DNA of 7,278 bases from Fulvivirga aurantia. Its GTDB lineage: Bacteria; Bacteroidota; Bacteroidia; Cytophagales; Cyclobacteriaceae. Positions 6,483 to 7,278 of the stretch are shown piece after piece. Positions within the stretch are counted from its first letter, which is position 1, and every line of letters begins with the position of its first letter. Both the position numbers and the translations under genes were made by a program. Under the pieces are notes generated by a model. The model was not told where the DNA came from, ran no database searches, and saw nothing but the letters and a program-made list of their open reading frames with translations. Where the stretch lies: NCBI RefSeq assembly GCF_009711475.1, contig NZ_SMMD01000752.1:1-7278 (forward strand). Reading direction: 5' to 3'.

Positions 6483-7265
6483 TTAAATTTCCGCCTTGCC
6501 ACTCACGAGTGTTTTATACTGTCCACTCAGTTTTACTTTTGTATTTATCATTTCACAATTAAAAAAACCACCTCTAGGGCTTAGCTGCAGTCCGGTAAGT
6601 TTGTCTTTGCCTAGTTTGTCTGACCAAAAAGGTGTGAGGGCTGCATGAGATGAGCCAGTGGCATGATCCTCCAATTGCTGTACTTTTGGAACAATGGTAC
6701 GACTCACAAAGTCGGTGTTACTTCCTTTTGCTGTTACTACATAACCAAAAGGCTCACAGCCTCTTAATCCTGCAAAGTTGGGTTGCATTTTTTTTACAAC
6801 TTCCTCACTCTCTACAAGTACTATATGCTTATTGTTATTTTCATAATAGCCTTTTATATCTACTCCCAAACCTTTTGCTATCGCAGGATCAAAATCATCT
6901 ACGTTAGACTCAATAGGATCAAGAATCATAGCACATTGATTTTGACCTGATATATGCCCTTCAATAAAACCTGACTTGTATTTTATACTCAAAGGCTTTT
7001 GATTTTGCAGGTAAGCAAAAGCAGCTAGCGAACCGTGTCCGCAAAGCTCTATTTCATCATCGGGAGCAAACCACCTCACGTGCCACTGGTCATGCTCATC
7101 CTGCCATAAAAATGTAGTAGCAGGTTGATTGTAATCAGCAGCAATGTTTTGCATTTGATGATTTGGAAAGGGAGCGTCCAAGACTACAATAGCAGCTGTA
7201 TTGCCTTTGCAGGAATATTCATCACTGGTAAAGACCGAAATAATTGAAAAAGGATAATTAGCCAT
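6483..7265 (-). CDS. PhzF-family isomerase/epimerase-like protein
   Basis: Cytoplasmic protein of the PhzF (YddE/YHI9) family, which has the diaminopimelate-epimerase double-domain fold; characterised PhzF isomerises trans-2,3-dihydro-3-hydroxyanthranilate in phenazine synthesis. The opening strand runs into KGNTAAIVVLD at 20-30, the family's GNxAAV block. CGHGSLAAFAYL at 75-86 carries the conserved His77, and LEDHATGSSHAAL at 198-210 carries Asp200 and Ser205, matching Asp208 and Ser213 of Pseudomonas PhzF. The segment that normally reads LSE(S/T)xF and holds the catalytic Glu45 is NQPATTF at 46-52, so Ala49 replaces that Glu. Length (260) is slightly below the usual 280-300 but both halves are present. 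No phenazine genes are nearby, so a phenazine role is not supported and the substrate is unknown. The start at 7265 is the first Met of a normal family N-terminus; its promoter lies at or beyond the window edge. Confidence 0.9.
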   Translation of the reverse strand: MANYPFSIISVFTSDEYSCKGNTAAIVVLDAPFPNHQMQNIAADYNQPATTFLWQDEHDQWHVRWFAPDDEIELCGHGSLAAFAYLQNQKPLSIKYKSGFIEGHISGQNQCAMILDPIESNVDDFDPAIAKGLGVDIKGYYENNNKHIVLVESEEVVKKMQPNFAGLRGCEPFGYVVTAKGSNTDFVSRTIVPKVQQLEDHATGSSHAALTPFWSDKLGKDKLTGLQLSPRGGFFNCEMINTKVKLSGQYKTLVSGKAEI

Positions 7266-7278
7266 GTTTTATGTACTT

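Noticed and set aside
6650..6907. Plus-strand frame of 85 codons opposite the PhzF-like gene
   Set aside because: It is antisense to a well-supported gene; its Leu/His/Ser-rich composition is typical of a shadow frame.
6483..7265. Evidence of phenazine biosynthesis
   Set aside because: The family name is historical; no other phz gene is nearby and the catalytic Glu is absent.

Overview
The window reads as chromosomal DNA of a free-living member of the Bacteroidota, most likely a Cytophagales-type organism. The grounds are protein flavour (a secreted protein with a signal ending in LSAQ, single-domain response regulators with an N-terminal DDD triad), moderately AT-rich DNA, mostly absent Shine-Dalgarno sequences, and one good match to the Bacteroidota promoter pattern (TTTG, 19 bases, TAnnTT). 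The genus is not determinable by eye.

Layout. Left block, plus strand: the tail of a small two-helix DUF202 membrane protein whose start lies outside the window, a 596-residue SLC13-type permease with two internal RCK_C (TrkA-C) domains 7 bases downstream, and, after 50 bases, a 653-residue aconitase-family hydro-lyase. This may be one co-directional transcription unit ending before base 4250. The 217 bases after the aconitase gene hold a candidate small structured RNA (about 4127-4249) with its own promoter-like element, a 16-pair imperfect hairpin and a terminal GC-rich hairpin.

Right block: a single-domain response regulator (minus), a secreted serine hydrolase of the beta-lactamase/PBP-like family (plus), a second single-domain response regulator (minus) and a PhzF-family isomerase-like protein (minus, start close to the right edge). 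The hydrolase is divergent from the first regulator and abuts the second tail-to-tail with no spacer. The 102 bases at 4702-4803 separate divergent starts; the 143 bases at 6340-6482 show nothing I can name.

How the genes fit together. A carboxylate or sulfate importer beside an aconitase-like enzyme suggests, without proving, a link to di/tricarboxylate metabolism. The two receiver-only regulators have no output domain and no kinase nearby, so they probably act through protein contacts with partners encoded elsewhere. The most notable points are the aconitase-family enzyme with a Ser where the first cluster-ligating Cys is expected, the PhzF-like protein lacking the usual catalytic Glu, and the putative small RNA. 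No mobile element, CRISPR array, tRNA or rRNA is visible.
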